NCBI GenBank assembly: GCA_900314655.1
Contig: OMWC01000005.1
Location: forward strand, 62,001 to 126,000
Source: an uncultured Prevotellaceae bacterium
GTDB taxonomy: Bacteria; Bacteroidota; Bacteroidia; Bacteroidales; Bacteroidaceae
Length of the DNA stretch: 64,000 nt
Direction: 5' to 3'
Each line of letters begins with the position of its first letter. Position 1 is the stretch's first letter. The position numbers and the translations under genes are program-made. Below, one piece after another: positions 35,265 to 44,797 of this stretch. The notes beneath the pieces are model-generated. The model did not search any database. It saw only the letters and a program-made list of their open reading frames with translations, and was not told the DNA's origin.

Positions 35265-37717
35265 CAGAGTTCCTGAATTTGTAGTTTGGTCTTAACAGTC
35301 TTGAGTCCGTCGGCCTCAATGGTGAGAACGGGCTTGGCTGCTTGGCGCCCAGCACGCAGAATGACCAAGGCAGAACCGTTATAGAGACTGCGTTTGTTGG
35401 TGACGTTCAACTCGTTACTCGTCTGATCACCGTTGGAAACGGCTACGATTTCTGCTCCTTCGCTGACGCTGAAAGAGAGTTGCTGCTGCGCATGATAGAC
35501 ACGGCGTCCTTTCTTGTCAACGGCATAGACGCGTACATGCTGCAGATCCATGCCGTCGGCCTTCCATTGACTATTGTCGGGGATGGCAATAAGTTTCACG
35601 GCATCCCCCGTAGTTTCAATCTTATGGCGGGCCACTTCCTTGGGCGTTGGGTGTTGGGTGTTGGGTGTTGGTGGATAGTTACGGGCTATGGCTTCGCAGT
35701 AGCCGTTTTCGTAGGGGATATTGTCCCATCGGATTTGGTTGCGCATCTTGGCATTCTTCTTGTCGTTTTTCTTCGTGCCCATGCTTTTACCGTTGACAAA
35801 GAGTTCCACCTCGTCGGCATTGGTATAGGTGATGAGATTCACTTTTGAGCCCTGATGGCGGTTCCAGTGGTCACTCATACCGTCATTGCCCGTTTGTACG
35901 CCATTCCACATCATGTCTCCCTTCTTGTCGATCACGGCGATATGCACCAAAGGTTCCTCTGGTTTGAAGAAACTCTTCATGTAATATGCTTTCGGTTTGG
36001 GTTCGAGGGTGATATCGAAAACTCCTTGTTCCCAGCCTTTTGCCGGCCATCCCTGACTTTCGCCAAGATAGTCGATAATTCCCCAATAAGCCAGTCCGAT
36101 GACTTTGTCAAGATCCATGGCAAAGTAATTCTCGCCCATGGCCGACACGGAAGCCTCGCTCTGGTAAAACTTCATCCACGGAAAACGCTTGCCGTCGCCA
36201 GGGAAATACATATAGCGGTAGTTGTAAGACTGCACGTCGGTGATCATGGCCAGATCTGCGGGCAGCGAGTCGGTCTCCCAGTTACGGTAGCGGGGATGCA
36301 TGGCAACGGTCACGAGCCGAGTGCTGTCATAGCGGTTGATGAGGGTCTTCATGAGTCGGTACATCGTCACGCCGAAGTCATTGAATGGTTGATTGGGATC
36401 CTGCTGCAGCTCGTTGCCCAGACTCCACATCACTACGGAGGGGGAGTTGCGGTCGCGCTTCACCCATTCAGGGACATTCTGTTGCCACAACTGTTCAAAG
36501 GGAACTCTTCCGCCTGTGTGCTGGCGTGTCCATTTATCGTAGAGTTCGTCGATGACGAGGATACCATATTTGTCGCAAAGTTCGATAAATTCCCGGCTGT
36601 AGGGATTGTGACTGGTGCGGATGTGGTTGAGGCCCCATTCCTTTACCATCTGGATGCGTTTCTCAATGGCTCGCGGATAGTTGGCTGCACCCAGTGCACC
36701 CAGCGTGTGGTGGTTGGCATAGCCTTTCAGCAGCACTTTCTTTCCGTTGAGCAGCAGTCCCTTCTCGGGAGTCATTTCCACGGTGCGGATGCCGAAGCAT
36801 GACGACGCTTCATCTACTATTTCACCCTTCTCGTTCTGCAAGGTAACCACTGCCTTATAAAGATTGGGGTGCTCACAATCCCATAACTTGGCGTTCTTTA
36901 CTTCTATTTCAGGAAGCTTTGCCTCCATGGTACGCGATGCGGTGATGCGCTTCTGTACGGAAGTTCCCTCAAATATCAAGGTCCCGTCGGGGGCATAGAT
37001 TCTCACTCCGACCGTTGTCTCCCTTTCCTTTCCACGATTGGTAAACTCTGCCTTGATGTTTACGAACTGGTTGTTGCGGGTGGAGATGTTCAGAGGATGG
37101 CGCTCAAAATAGAGAGTCTTGTCTGTAGCAATGAGTTTTACCGTGCGGAAAATTCCTCCGCCTGTGTACCAGCGAGAATTGTTGGGCTCACGTGTGTCGG
37201 CCCTTACGGCAATCACATTGTCTTGTCCCCATTTCAGCTTGTCGGTAAGGTTAATCTCAAATCCCACATAACCGTAGTCGGTTCCGCCAATAAGTTCCCC
37301 GTTCAGGAACACATCTCCCACATACATGATACCTCCAAAATCGAGCAATAGGCGCTTATTTTTCCAGGTTTCATCGGGAGTGAGATGCAACCGGTACCAA
37401 CCTTTCCCCATCTCTTTGAAACCACGGCTGGAGAGTCGGCTTTTGATATTGGCGGCTACGTCAGTATTGTCGGGCCGTTCATCTGGAGAAGGTTCCACCC
37501 ACGGCTGTTCTATCTGGAAGTCGTGGGGTAGGTTTATGGTGCGCCAGTCGTTGTCGTTGTAGTCAGTGGCTGCAGCCTGCTGTATATCTCCGGCATGGAA
37601 TTTCCATCCAAAATCCAGATGGGTTACGGTGCGTCCGGCGTGTACGTTCATGGCGCACAAAGCCATTAAGAAAACGCTAACGATAATCCTAACATTTCTC
37701 ATTTTCTCATTTCTCAT
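35264..37717 (-). CDS. Secreted GH2 beta-galactosidase-like enzyme of the pectin locus
   Basis: 817 residues. Signal peptide from the second Met (MRNVRIIVSVFLMALCAMNV...AG). GH2 jelly roll, Ig-like domain, barrel (about 300-590) with acid/base E436 in SLGNELQQDP and nucleophile E521 in YQSEASVS, then DUF4982-type and Ig-like domains. Predicted to trim beta-galactose or a similar sugar from pectic side chains or imported oligosaccharides. ATG 37717 overlaps the GH105 stop as ATGA; ATG 37702 is an alternative. Residues about 682-693 (PPTPNTQHPTPK) are encoded by a heptamer array at a domain boundary. Confidence 0.86.
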   Translation of the reverse strand: MRNEKMRNVRIIVSVFLMALCAMNVHAGRTVTHLDFGWKFHAGDIQQAAATDYNDNDWRTINLPHDFQIEQPWVEPSPDERPDNTDVAANIKSRLSSRGFKEMGKGWYRLHLTPDETWKNKRLLLDFGGIMYVGDVFLNGELIGGTDYGYVGFEINLTDKLKWGQDNVIAVRADTREPNNSRWYTGGGIFRTVKLIATDKTLYFERHPLNISTRNNQFVNIKAEFTNRGKERETTVGVRIYAPDGTLIFEGTSVQKRITASRTMEAKLPEIEVKNAKLWDCEHPNLYKAVVTLQNEKGEIVDEASSCFGIRTVEMTPEKGLLLNGKKVLLKGYANHHTLGALGAANYPRAIEKRIQMVKEWGLNHIRTSHNPYSREFIELCDKYGILVIDELYDKWTRQHTGGRVPFEQLWQQNVPEWVKRDRNSPSVVMWSLGNELQQDPNQPFNDFGVTMYRLMKTLINRYDSTRLVTVAMHPRYRNWETDSLPADLAMITDVQSYNYRYMYFPGDGKRFPWMKFYQSEASVSAMGENYFAMDLDKVIGLAYWGIIDYLGESQGWPAKGWEQGVFDITLEPKPKAYYMKSFFKPEEPLVHIAVIDKKGDMMWNGVQTGNDGMSDHWNRHQGSKVNLITYTNADEVELFVNGKSMGTKKNDKKNAKMRNQIRWDNIPYENGYCEAIARNYPPTPNTQHPTPKEVARHKIETTGDAVKLIAIPDNSQWKADGMDLQHVRVYAVDKKGRRVYHAQQQLSFSVSEGAEIVAVSNGDQTSNELNVTNKRSLYNGSALVILRAGRQAAKPVLTIEADGLKTVKTKLQIQEL
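35640..35674. repeat. Heptamer array x5 inside the GH2 gene
   Basis: TTGGGCG, TTGGGTG, TTGGGTG, TTGGGTG, TTGGTGG. The sense strand gives the 7-residue repeat NTQHPTP. The unit order (first TTGGGCG, last TTGGTGG) is the same as in the hybrid sensor array at 51286-51313. Confidence 0.9.
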
Positions 37718-37720
37718 TTT
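37693..37720. repeat. TGAGAAA-type array at the GH105-GH2 junction
   Basis: On the minus strand AAATGAGAAATGAGAAAATGAG: repeats of 7-8 bp, each carrying ATGA, that supply both the GH105 stop and the two candidate GH2 starts. Confidence 0.75.
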
Positions 37721-38871
37721 TTCAACCTATAATATTCCACTGCCCCCAGCAGGAAGCAGCCTGTGCCGTAGTCTTCAAAGTCGGGAACCTTGTCGTAGGC
37801 CAATGGCTGGCCGGCAGAAGGATCTTTTCCCGTACCTTGAACCCATCCGAGGAACCCATCTGGATGTACGGCATCCTTCACCATGGCATTCCAGGCACGG
37901 TCGCAGGCTGGCTTATATTGCTTTGCTTTCAAGATGCCGTGGTTCATACCCCAGCTCATTCCATAGAGGAAGAGGGCCGTACCCGTAAGTTCTTTTCCGC
38001 CATAGTTGGCTTCAGACATGAGTGAAGGATTCCAGAAACCGTCTTCTCGTTGGCAACTGAGCAGTCCCTGACTCATCAGAATGAAGTCTTTCTTCAGACT
38101 CTTGTAGTATTTCTTCGACTGTTTGGAGAGTTTCGGCATAGCCTCCAGATCTTCGAGTACCTTCACTAAGGCAGCATACACCCATCCGGAACCGCGGCTC
38201 CAGTAACAGTTGTTACCGTCCTTCTCTTTGTAGGGAGGCACATAGTCGGCATCGCGCCACCAGAGGCCTTCCTTCGTGTTGAACAGTCCACCAGCCAGTG
38301 TGTCGCGACTCCAGGTGTACATTCGCATAGCGTGGTCGATGTATTTCTGTTCGCCCGTGATGCGGTACATCTTCGAATAGACGGGCATAGCCATCTGAAT
38401 GGCGTCAATCCATGTCCACCAGCCGTAGAGTGCGCCGTTGGCCTTGCGCTCATTGCCGGTTTTCATCTGGTGGGCCAGGTTCTCTTTCACGTGCACAATC
38501 ATCTTCTCCTGCTTGGTCATCATGTAGCGGTCCAGATAAGTCTGCTCGCAGCACTGGTCGTCGGCGTCGCAGGTGGTGATGCCGTTTCGGGGTGTCCATT
38601 TGTGGAATTCTGCCCAGCGGTCCGTATAGTCGATGTAGCGCTGCTGGGCATCTACCTTGTAGAGTTCCATCAGTCCTTCGTAATAGACCGCCCTTGTCCA
38701 GAGGCTGCTGGGGCGAATCTTGCCCACGTTGGTAGGCACCGTGGGGTCGCTGTATTTCTTCATAAAATAGTCGTTGACCCGTCGGGTCACATCGAGGACC
38801 TCTTCGGGAGTCTGTGCCTGGATGTTCGTCATGGCGAACAAGGCAATCGTTAAGATGATAAACTTTTTCAT
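37714..38871 (-). CDS. GH105 unsaturated rhamnogalacturonyl (glucuronyl) hydrolase
   Basis: 385 residues with signal peptide MKKFIILTIALFAMTNIQAQ. An (alpha/alpha)6 barrel: the Asp-bearing segments TTCDADDQCCEQTYLDRY (about 101-117) and WWTWIDAIQMAMP (about 151-163) correspond to the two catalytic-site Asp regions of YteR/YesR. These enzymes hydrate and release the unsaturated uronic acid left at the non-reducing end by pectate or rhamnogalacturonan lyases. This fits directly with the PL11 gene in the same operon. Coupled to the GH2 gene by overlapping ATGA. Confidence 0.88.
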   Translation of the reverse strand: MKKFIILTIALFAMTNIQAQTPEEVLDVTRRVNDYFMKKYSDPTVPTNVGKIRPSSLWTRAVYYEGLMELYKVDAQQRYIDYTDRWAEFHKWTPRNGITTCDADDQCCEQTYLDRYMMTKQEKMIVHVKENLAHQMKTGNERKANGALYGWWTWIDAIQMAMPVYSKMYRITGEQKYIDHAMRMYTWSRDTLAGGLFNTKEGLWWRDADYVPPYKEKDGNNCYWSRGSGWVYAALVKVLEDLEAMPKLSKQSKKYYKSLKKDFILMSQGLLSCQREDGFWNPSLMSEANYGGKELTGTALFLYGMSWGMNHGILKAKQYKPACDRAWNAMVKDAVHPDGFLGWVQGTGKDPSAGQPLAYDKVPDFEDYGTGCFLLGAVEYYRLKK

Positions 38872-38889
38872 ATTGGTAGTTTTTGTTTT

Positions 38890-40371
38890 TTAATTATCTA
38901 TTACTATATGGTCAGACTTTTCGAACAGTTTGTCTTTCAATGGACTTACACGTTCTATTGTTATATTCTCCGTATTTGTCATCATGATCTTCGGCCGTTC
39001 GTCGGGCTGCATGAATGAGATATCGATATCCTTCAGCATAATGTCCTTGGCATCTGAGATGACGAAGCACGAAGCCGGTTGTATGCCGTGGGCCGAAGGC
39101 TCGGGATAACCTTTCATGTTAGGATTCTGTGTAAAGAAAGGATTGATGCCCCGTTGGCTCCTTACGTCCTCCATCGTGACCCCACCTCGGTATTGCAGCT
39201 TGATGTTGCTCAGGGTGACTCCAGCGATAGAGCCAGTAGCATTGCCGGCAATGATAGAAGCGTAGCGGCTGTCAGCCTCCTCCACCGTTATGTTTGAGAT
39301 TCTCACGTTTCTGATGGTAGAGGCGGGCAGACCTTTGGGGCCTCTGTTGCGGTTTCCTGCCCGGATATAGAAAGGAGCATTATTGATGTCCTTCATCTTG
39401 ATGTCAAAGACTAGGATGTTTTCCATCTGTGAGCCGTCCACCGTCTCCAGGGCGAGTCCGCGGCAGTGGGTGAATGTGCAGTCGCGGATGATGATATTGC
39501 GGAAGTCGCCGTTGCTCTCTGTTCCCAGTTTGATTCTTCCCGTGGGGCCATCTTGATCGGGGGCTTTTGTAGCGTGAGTAGTCTTCGTGCCGTCTATCAG
39601 GGTTCCTACGTCATACCCCGTGACGTGGCAGTGTTCGATAATCACGTTGGCAGTAGGCTTCAGCCTGTTCAGTCCGTAAGAGGTTTTCAGCACGATGGCG
39701 TCGTCGTTCAGCGTATTCACCCTGCAATGGCGTATTTTCACATGCTCACAACAGTCGATATCTATACCATCGCGGTTGGAGTCAATGGTCAGCCGCTCGA
39801 TGGTCAGCGTATCCACTCCTGTGAGCAGCAGTGCGAAATGTCCGCAGTTGAGCATCTCTAGGTCAGTAATTTTTACCCTACGGCAGTCTCTCAGCGCTAT
39901 AGCCTTGTTGGCTACGGGCAGTCCGTCTAGTGTAGGCTTCCCTCTGGAGAGCACTCCGCTGCCGTCAATCCGTCCTTTCCCCGTGATGGCTACATTGCGT
40001 AGTCCGATACCCCATATCAGGGAATTCTTCCAATGACTGTGTCCAAAGTCCTGATACATCGAGAGGTTTTCCTCCGGCAGGTCGTATGTCTCGCTTGCCT
40101 TGGGCATAGCTGCTTTCATGACGGCTCCGCTGTCCAGTTGCAGGGTGATGTTGCTTTTCAGTCGTACGGAATAACATAGATACACCCCAGCTGGTAGCCT
40201 GACCGTCCCACCACCTTCACTGGCTGCCTGACTGATGGCTTCGTTGATGGCACGGCTATCGATATGCACGCCGTTGCCCTTAGCTCCAAAGTCGTGCACG
40301 TTATAAACCTGCTGAGCCGAACACACAACCGTGGCCATCACGGTCCAAAGCAGTAGGATGTTTTTTCTCAT
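38890..40371 (-). CDS. GH28 polygalacturonase / rhamnogalacturonan hydrolase, first copy
   Basis: 493 residues from ATG 40371 (MRKNILLLWTVMATVVCSAQ, signal peptide). Right-handed beta-helix with GH28 marks: NRDGIDID, NDDAIVLK, GTESNGDFRN and RIK. Starts with VHDFGAKGNGVHIDSRAI, the normal GH28 opening. Hydrolyses alpha-1,4-galacturonosyl or galacturonosyl-rhamnose links. Which one cannot be told from motifs. The longer frame (to 40398) begins with a TTG within repeat sequence and is rejected. Gap to the upstream gene 58 nt, filled by a TTAAC-type array. Confidence 0.9.
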   Translation of the reverse strand: MRKNILLLWTVMATVVCSAQQVYNVHDFGAKGNGVHIDSRAINEAISQAASEGGGTVRLPAGVYLCYSVRLKSNITLQLDSGAVMKAAMPKASETYDLPEENLSMYQDFGHSHWKNSLIWGIGLRNVAITGKGRIDGSGVLSRGKPTLDGLPVANKAIALRDCRRVKITDLEMLNCGHFALLLTGVDTLTIERLTIDSNRDGIDIDCCEHVKIRHCRVNTLNDDAIVLKTSYGLNRLKPTANVIIEHCHVTGYDVGTLIDGTKTTHATKAPDQDGPTGRIKLGTESNGDFRNIIIRDCTFTHCRGLALETVDGSQMENILVFDIKMKDINNAPFYIRAGNRNRGPKGLPASTIRNVRISNITVEEADSRYASIIAGNATGSIAGVTLSNIKLQYRGGVTMEDVRSQRGINPFFTQNPNMKGYPEPSAHGIQPASCFVISDAKDIMLKDIDISFMQPDERPKIMMTNTENITIERVSPLKDKLFEKSDHIVIDN

Positions 40372-40381
40372 TGTATTCAAC

Positions 40382-40425
40382 GATAACCTTAACTTCAACT
40401 TTAACGTTAACTTTAACCTTTTTAC
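40382..40425. repeat. TTAAC-type hexamer/heptamer array between DUF362 fusion and GH28 genes
   Basis: Repeated TAACCTT, AACTTCA, ACTTTAA, CGTTAA and CTTTAACC units cover most of the operon gap. On the sense strand it is a purine-rich GGTTAAAGTTAA leader. Confidence 0.75.
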
Positions 40426-40429
40426 TTTT

Positions 40430-42556
40430 TTACTCCAGTCGCTGGTAGATCAGGTCCAGCTTTGTGTATTTCCGGTCTTTCCCGTTATTCCAGTGCTCCA
40501 TCAGTCCGAGGGGCTTTTCCAGAGGCTTCCCGTCTTGCCGATACACCGTTCCGCTTTGTGGCCGCGGAATGCTGGCTGCCTCCAGCAAGTATTCGTCGCA
40601 ATAGGAGAGCGAACCATATTCCGGCCATTCGCTGATGAGCAGGTCCATGCCCACAGCGTCGCAAGCCACCTCGTCTTGCGAAACGATGAGCGAGCAGGCC
40701 CAGTCATTGTTGAAGGGCGGCTTTTGCCATTTGGGGTAGGGCTTGAAGTTCACGTGGCGCGAGCCGTATGTCCCGTCGATGAGGAAGAAGAGCGTTTTCT
40801 GCCCCAGGTGCTTGTGGCCCATGAAGTCAACGAAAGTCTTGTAGCCTGGTTTCCCGTGGCGTTTGTCGGCACTGAAGTTGTTGTGTGCATTTCGCCGCCA
40901 GATGAGATTGATGTCCGTTGTCCCATACCAGTTCTTGGAGGTCAGCGTAACTCCCGGGCCATTGTGGAGTTTCAGCAGCGACGAGTTGATCAAGTAGTCA
41001 GCATCCACCACACACTTTGCCAGGCCGCGAGCCATCGCCCCGTTGTCCTCCGAATACGCAATCATTTCCGGATAGTATTCACACCGCTGTCGGCCGTCGC
41101 CTCCGATATTGTCTATAAATATGACGTGCGGAAACTCCCTATGTACCTTATTGTATATACTGTCAGTGATGGCACGACTGGGTTCGCAGAGCGAGATGTC
41201 TTGCTGCCGGATACCGCCATCGCGAACCATTGAGCGCACTAGCGCCAATGTTACAAAGGGCGAAGAGTTCAGCTCTATGGTATCACGATGTGTGAGTGCG
41301 TTGTTCAGGTTTAGCTTCACACAAATCTTCTCACCTTTGCGATAACCTCGTCTGCCGCGCCCATGCTTTTCATTAAAATATTGGAAGAGAGCCTTCCAGG
41401 CTTTCTTCGCATTCTTTTCACCCGTTAGCTGGATAAGTGCCTCTCGCACCATGCGGTCAGCCTTCTGTTGTGAATTCCATCGGTCTTCCACCCAGAGGCC
41501 GGTATGGCCGTCCCATGAAGCCACGCCTGGCGCATGGATCCATGCTACACGTCCCGGATGAATACCCTTTCCTTCACCCACGGGCTGATTGGGTCCTAAC
41601 ATCAGCGGTGGTAGTTCCCGTCCGTTGAAATGACCGAAGAAGAGGCGGTTACGGTCAACGGGTTGGTCTAATGGCTGTATGGTCGTAGCTGGTCCTAAGT
41701 CGGGATTTTCCCAAGAAGCAAGTTTCCATACAACCTTTCCTTCTTTATCTATTTCTACTGCCTGCAGTGGAGGATTCAACGTGTCAATAGTTTCCTTGCC
41801 CCATTCGTTCCACCAACTGTTGAGGATCGTGTTGCCGTTTTTCAAGCGCACGGCTTTCTGTATTTGTCGCAGTCCAATGTGACTGAGGTCCGGCTGCCAT
41901 ACAACCTGTGCATCTTCACGGGTAATCTCTTTCACCGTATTCCCTTTACCCACAAAGAGCAGGTTCTCCTTAGCCAGTTCGGTTACCGACCAGGCTCCAG
42001 GCATCTCCCATCGGAAGAGTTCGTTGCCCTGTACACTGTATTCTGCCACATAGCCTTGGCTCATATGGCATACCAGCAGTGTCCCTCGCGAAGACAATCG
42101 CGCATTGCGGAACTGTCCGTGTACTCCTTTGGAAGCTGGTATCTCAAATTCATGAACAATTCTAAGCGAAGGAATCTCCATGATACGTACCATGGCCGGA
42201 TGTCCATTCTGCACGAACACCACGTGATGTTGTCCGATGGGTTGTATGGTATGAATCTCTGTTCCCGGAGGGGCTGCGTACGACCACAACACCTGATGCT
42301 CCTGATTGATTTCGGCTATGCCATACTGGTGAGCCAGCAGGATATGTCCGTCTGTCATCAGAATGGCATCGCTGAATTCACCCCGCCAGTTCGTGGCATG
42401 GTGCATCCAACTCACTCGCCCGTTTTCCACCTTGAAAAGCCTAAGTTGCTTGCTTTGTCCGGCATATAGGAAATTATGCCGACTCAAGTCAGACTCCTGC
42501 GCTTTCGCCGGCAGGAGCAATAGCATCATCGTGAGTACTGATAAGAATCTCTTCAT
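40430..42556 (-). CDS. Secreted beta-propeller fused to a DUF362 domain
   Basis: 708 residues with signal peptide MKRFLSVLTMMLLLLPAKAQ. Residues about 25-280 form a PQQ/WD-like propeller of short blades (GHILLAHQYGIAEINQEHQV; SVTELAKENLLFVG; NGNTILNSWWNEWG). Residues about 305-700 are a DUF362-type domain (GEKICVKLNLNNALTHRDT, LVRSMVRDGGI, SLLKLHNGPGVTLTSKNWYG). No Cys cluster for iron-sulfur centres is visible, unlike some DUF362 proteins. Function unknown. Its place between PL11 and GH28 in one operon ties it to pectin breakdown. It might be a new lyase or sugar-binding enzyme; this is inference. Confidence 0.7.
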   Translation of the reverse strand: MKRFLSVLTMMLLLLPAKAQESDLSRHNFLYAGQSKQLRLFKVENGRVSWMHHATNWRGEFSDAILMTDGHILLAHQYGIAEINQEHQVLWSYAAPPGTEIHTIQPIGQHHVVFVQNGHPAMVRIMEIPSLRIVHEFEIPASKGVHGQFRNARLSSRGTLLVCHMSQGYVAEYSVQGNELFRWEMPGAWSVTELAKENLLFVGKGNTVKEITREDAQVVWQPDLSHIGLRQIQKAVRLKNGNTILNSWWNEWGKETIDTLNPPLQAVEIDKEGKVVWKLASWENPDLGPATTIQPLDQPVDRNRLFFGHFNGRELPPLMLGPNQPVGEGKGIHPGRVAWIHAPGVASWDGHTGLWVEDRWNSQQKADRMVREALIQLTGEKNAKKAWKALFQYFNEKHGRGRRGYRKGEKICVKLNLNNALTHRDTIELNSSPFVTLALVRSMVRDGGIRQQDISLCEPSRAITDSIYNKVHREFPHVIFIDNIGGDGRQRCEYYPEMIAYSEDNGAMARGLAKCVVDADYLINSSLLKLHNGPGVTLTSKNWYGTTDINLIWRRNAHNNFSADKRHGKPGYKTFVDFMGHKHLGQKTLFFLIDGTYGSRHVNFKPYPKWQKPPFNNDWACSLIVSQDEVACDAVGMDLLISEWPEYGSLSYCDEYLLEAASIPRPQSGTVYRQDGKPLEKPLGLMEHWNNGKDRKYTKLDLIYQRLE

Positions 42557-42563
42557 AAATGTT

Positions 42564-42608
42564 TCAACGTTAACGTTAACCTTAACTTTAATCTTTAACC
42601 TTTAACCT
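42564..42608. repeat. TTAAC-type array between PL11 and DUF362 fusion genes
   Basis: CGTTAA, CGTTAA, CCTTAA, CTTTAA, TCTTTAA, CCTTTAA, CCT: six- and seven-base units filling the 53-nt gap. Confidence 0.8.
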
Positions 42609-42609
42609 C

Positions 42610-44667
42610 TTACTTCAGGAACGGATTAACCGTCTTGTCGGGGCCCAGGTAGAAACCTGTGTGCGTAGGCTGGTTGTAGGCCGTGTTCTGATGGGCCACG
42701 CTCAGCCGGTAGGGCACATCCTCCTCCAGACAGTTTATGCGATACTCCGTAGGGATGGTGGATACGTAGAGCCGCAGCTCGGTGCTTTCGTGGTTACGGG
42801 CCAGCACCTCTTCGCGCCAGTCACCCAGGATATCGGCACAAAGACATGGGTTCGACTTCGAACCGTTGTTGAACTGCACCCCTTCAAAGCGGCAGACGGT
42901 TTTCATGCGGCCTGTCTCCCAGTCATATTTCGACACCGTCTCATGGTCAAGCATCTCGCGGAGCAGGTCGCCGTCCCACCAGATACCGAAATTGGTAGGA
43001 ATGCGTGCGCCCCTTATGCGGAGGGCATTATTGTCGCCGTCGTCTTCTTGCTTCTCATCGGCATGTTTCGGGGTGACTAGTTCCCCCTTGATATTGCGGA
43101 TGCCACCGCTCTCGCTGCTCCACATCTCCAGGCCTGGATTCGTGGGGTCAATATCGGCAGCCATGCAGCGGCCCACGTCTTCCTTACTTTTAATTTGGAA
43201 GATCACCTCACCTGTACGTGCATCGCGGAAATCGCTGCCATCGCGTCGGTTCTCATGGCAGTCCCACACCTGGAGCCGGGTTGTCTGCGGGTCAAAGGCC
43301 GTCAGGTGCATGGCGTCGCCATGGCCGAAGCCCGTATTGTAGAGTCCGCGTCCGTCATTGTCAATAGCCATGGAGCCATAGGTAATCTCGTCGCATCCGT
43401 CACCATCCACATCGGCCACGCGCAGGTTATGGTTACCTTGTCCGGCATAACTGGCCCATTGCGGGTCTTTGGTATCGAAGGTCCAGCGGTTCCTCAGTTG
43501 CTTGCCATCCCAGTCCCAGGCAGCAATGACGCTACGGGTATAATAACCGCGGCAGAAGATACCGCTAGCATGCCTCCCGTCCAGATAGCCTACGGCAGCC
43601 AGATAACGCTCCGATCGGTTGGCGTGGTCGTCACCCCAGTCTTCCATCCGGCCCCGTTCGGGAATATAGTCGGCCGTAGCCATGGCCGCTCCTGTCAGTC
43701 CGTTGAACACGGTGATATATTCCGGCCCATCCATGATGCGCCCCGTCTTGTTGTCGGTATTCACGTTGAGGAAACTCCTTCGCCGGTTGTGGATTTCCGT
43801 CTTGGTCATCGTCGGTGGCAGCCCCTTCTCTATTTCCAGCCATTGCTCCCGCCGGCGTGCAGCCTCCTCGCGTTCCTCTCTTATTCTCTTCAGGTAAGCC
43901 TCCGGGTCAGCCTTGATGGCAGCGATGCCATAGCGCCAGTCAGCCTGCGCGTCGCCGATTACCCGTCCCTGTCCGTCAGTAGTCCCGTCGGCCGTCTTCA
44001 CCATCAGCTCGGCTCGTCCGTCACCGTCGAAGTCGAACACCATGAACTGCACGTAATGCGCCCCGCTGCGGACGTTCCTCCCCAGGTCGATGCGCCAGAG
44101 GCGAGTGCCGTCAAGCCGGTAGCAGTCGATAAGCGTGGGGCCGGTGAATCCCGCAAACATATTATCCTTGGCGTTCGTAGGGTCCCATTTCAGGAATATC
44201 TCATACTGTCCGTCGCCGTCCACGTCGCCGATGCTTGCGTCGCTGGCCACGTAAGCGTAACGGTAACCGTCAGGCGAAGTGCCGCCCTCAGGTTTCTGCA
44301 GGGGTATGGGCAGATAGCCGTCGGGTGCATCGCCCCGAAGCCTGTAGGAGCCGCTCCGCTTCCTGGAGCGCACCTCATAGAAGCCCCCCTTCGGGTCAGG
44401 CTTCTCGTCAACGAAGAACGATCCCCCCCGCCGCAATGGGCGGCGGTTAAGCTTCACCCCGTCGCGATACACATCGAAAGATTCCCCCGCAGCATCGCTG
44501 CCGAGCACGCGCCAGCTGACGATCACCCGTCCGCCGTCGCGCACGGCCACCACTCCACGATCCAGCCGTTCACTCTTCAGCGCTGCCCGGTCGTAGCGGG
44601 GCTGCGCTTCCACCGCCGTAGCCACCACCAAGGCCATGGCTCCCATCAAAAGCATTCCTTTTCTCAT
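42610..44667 (-). CDS. PL11 rhamnogalacturonan lyase
   Basis: 685 residues from ATG 44667 (MRKGMLLMGAMALVVATAVEAQ, signal peptide). Eight-bladed propeller with calcium-binding-like blades (DGDGQYEIFLKWDPTNAKDN, DFDGDGRAELMVKTADGT, DVDGDGCDEITYG). The opening SERLDRGVVAVRDGGRVIVS and DIDPTNPGLEMWS are family marks of PL11 (YesW/YesX). It cleaves the alpha-1,4 bond between rhamnose and galacturonate in rhamnogalacturonan I, leaving an unsaturated end for GH105. It starts the minus-strand operon, divergent from susC, across 273 bp of shared control region. A TTG at 44676 is a possible but less likely start. Confidence 0.92.
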   Translation of the reverse strand: MRKGMLLMGAMALVVATAVEAQPRYDRAALKSERLDRGVVAVRDGGRVIVSWRVLGSDAAGESFDVYRDGVKLNRRPLRRGGSFFVDEKPDPKGGFYEVRSRKRSGSYRLRGDAPDGYLPIPLQKPEGGTSPDGYRYAYVASDASIGDVDGDGQYEIFLKWDPTNAKDNMFAGFTGPTLIDCYRLDGTRLWRIDLGRNVRSGAHYVQFMVFDFDGDGRAELMVKTADGTTDGQGRVIGDAQADWRYGIAAIKADPEAYLKRIREEREEAARRREQWLEIEKGLPPTMTKTEIHNRRRSFLNVNTDNKTGRIMDGPEYITVFNGLTGAAMATADYIPERGRMEDWGDDHANRSERYLAAVGYLDGRHASGIFCRGYYTRSVIAAWDWDGKQLRNRWTFDTKDPQWASYAGQGNHNLRVADVDGDGCDEITYGSMAIDNDGRGLYNTGFGHGDAMHLTAFDPQTTRLQVWDCHENRRDGSDFRDARTGEVIFQIKSKEDVGRCMAADIDPTNPGLEMWSSESGGIRNIKGELVTPKHADEKQEDDGDNNALRIRGARIPTNFGIWWDGDLLREMLDHETVSKYDWETGRMKTVCRFEGVQFNNGSKSNPCLCADILGDWREEVLARNHESTELRLYVSTIPTEYRINCLEEDVPYRLSVAHQNTAYNQPTHTGFYLGPDKTVNPFLK

Positions 44668-44671
44668 AGTC

Positions 44672-44706
44672 TTCAACTTTAACCTTTCAACTTTAACCTT
44701 TCAACT
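44672..44706. repeat. Heptamer array TTCAACT/TTAACCT x5 before PL11
   Basis: TTCAACT, TTAACCT, TTCAACT, TTAACCT, TTCAACT: two alternating 7-bp units, just upstream of the PL11 start codon in its mRNA leader. Confidence 0.85.
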
Positions 44707-44797
44707 TGAAAAGAGTCAATGATTTGTTTTCTCGGCGTAAAGTTACAAATAAAACCGAATACTGCCAAGCAAAAACGTCCGATAAGCCATAAAATCC

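Noticed and set aside
43195..44682. A 495-codon + frame opposite PL11, and similar long antisense frames at 8172-9455, 20113-21357 and 61058-62287
   Set aside because: All lie exactly opposite well-recognised genes, have no start context or domains, and reflect GC-rich third positions.
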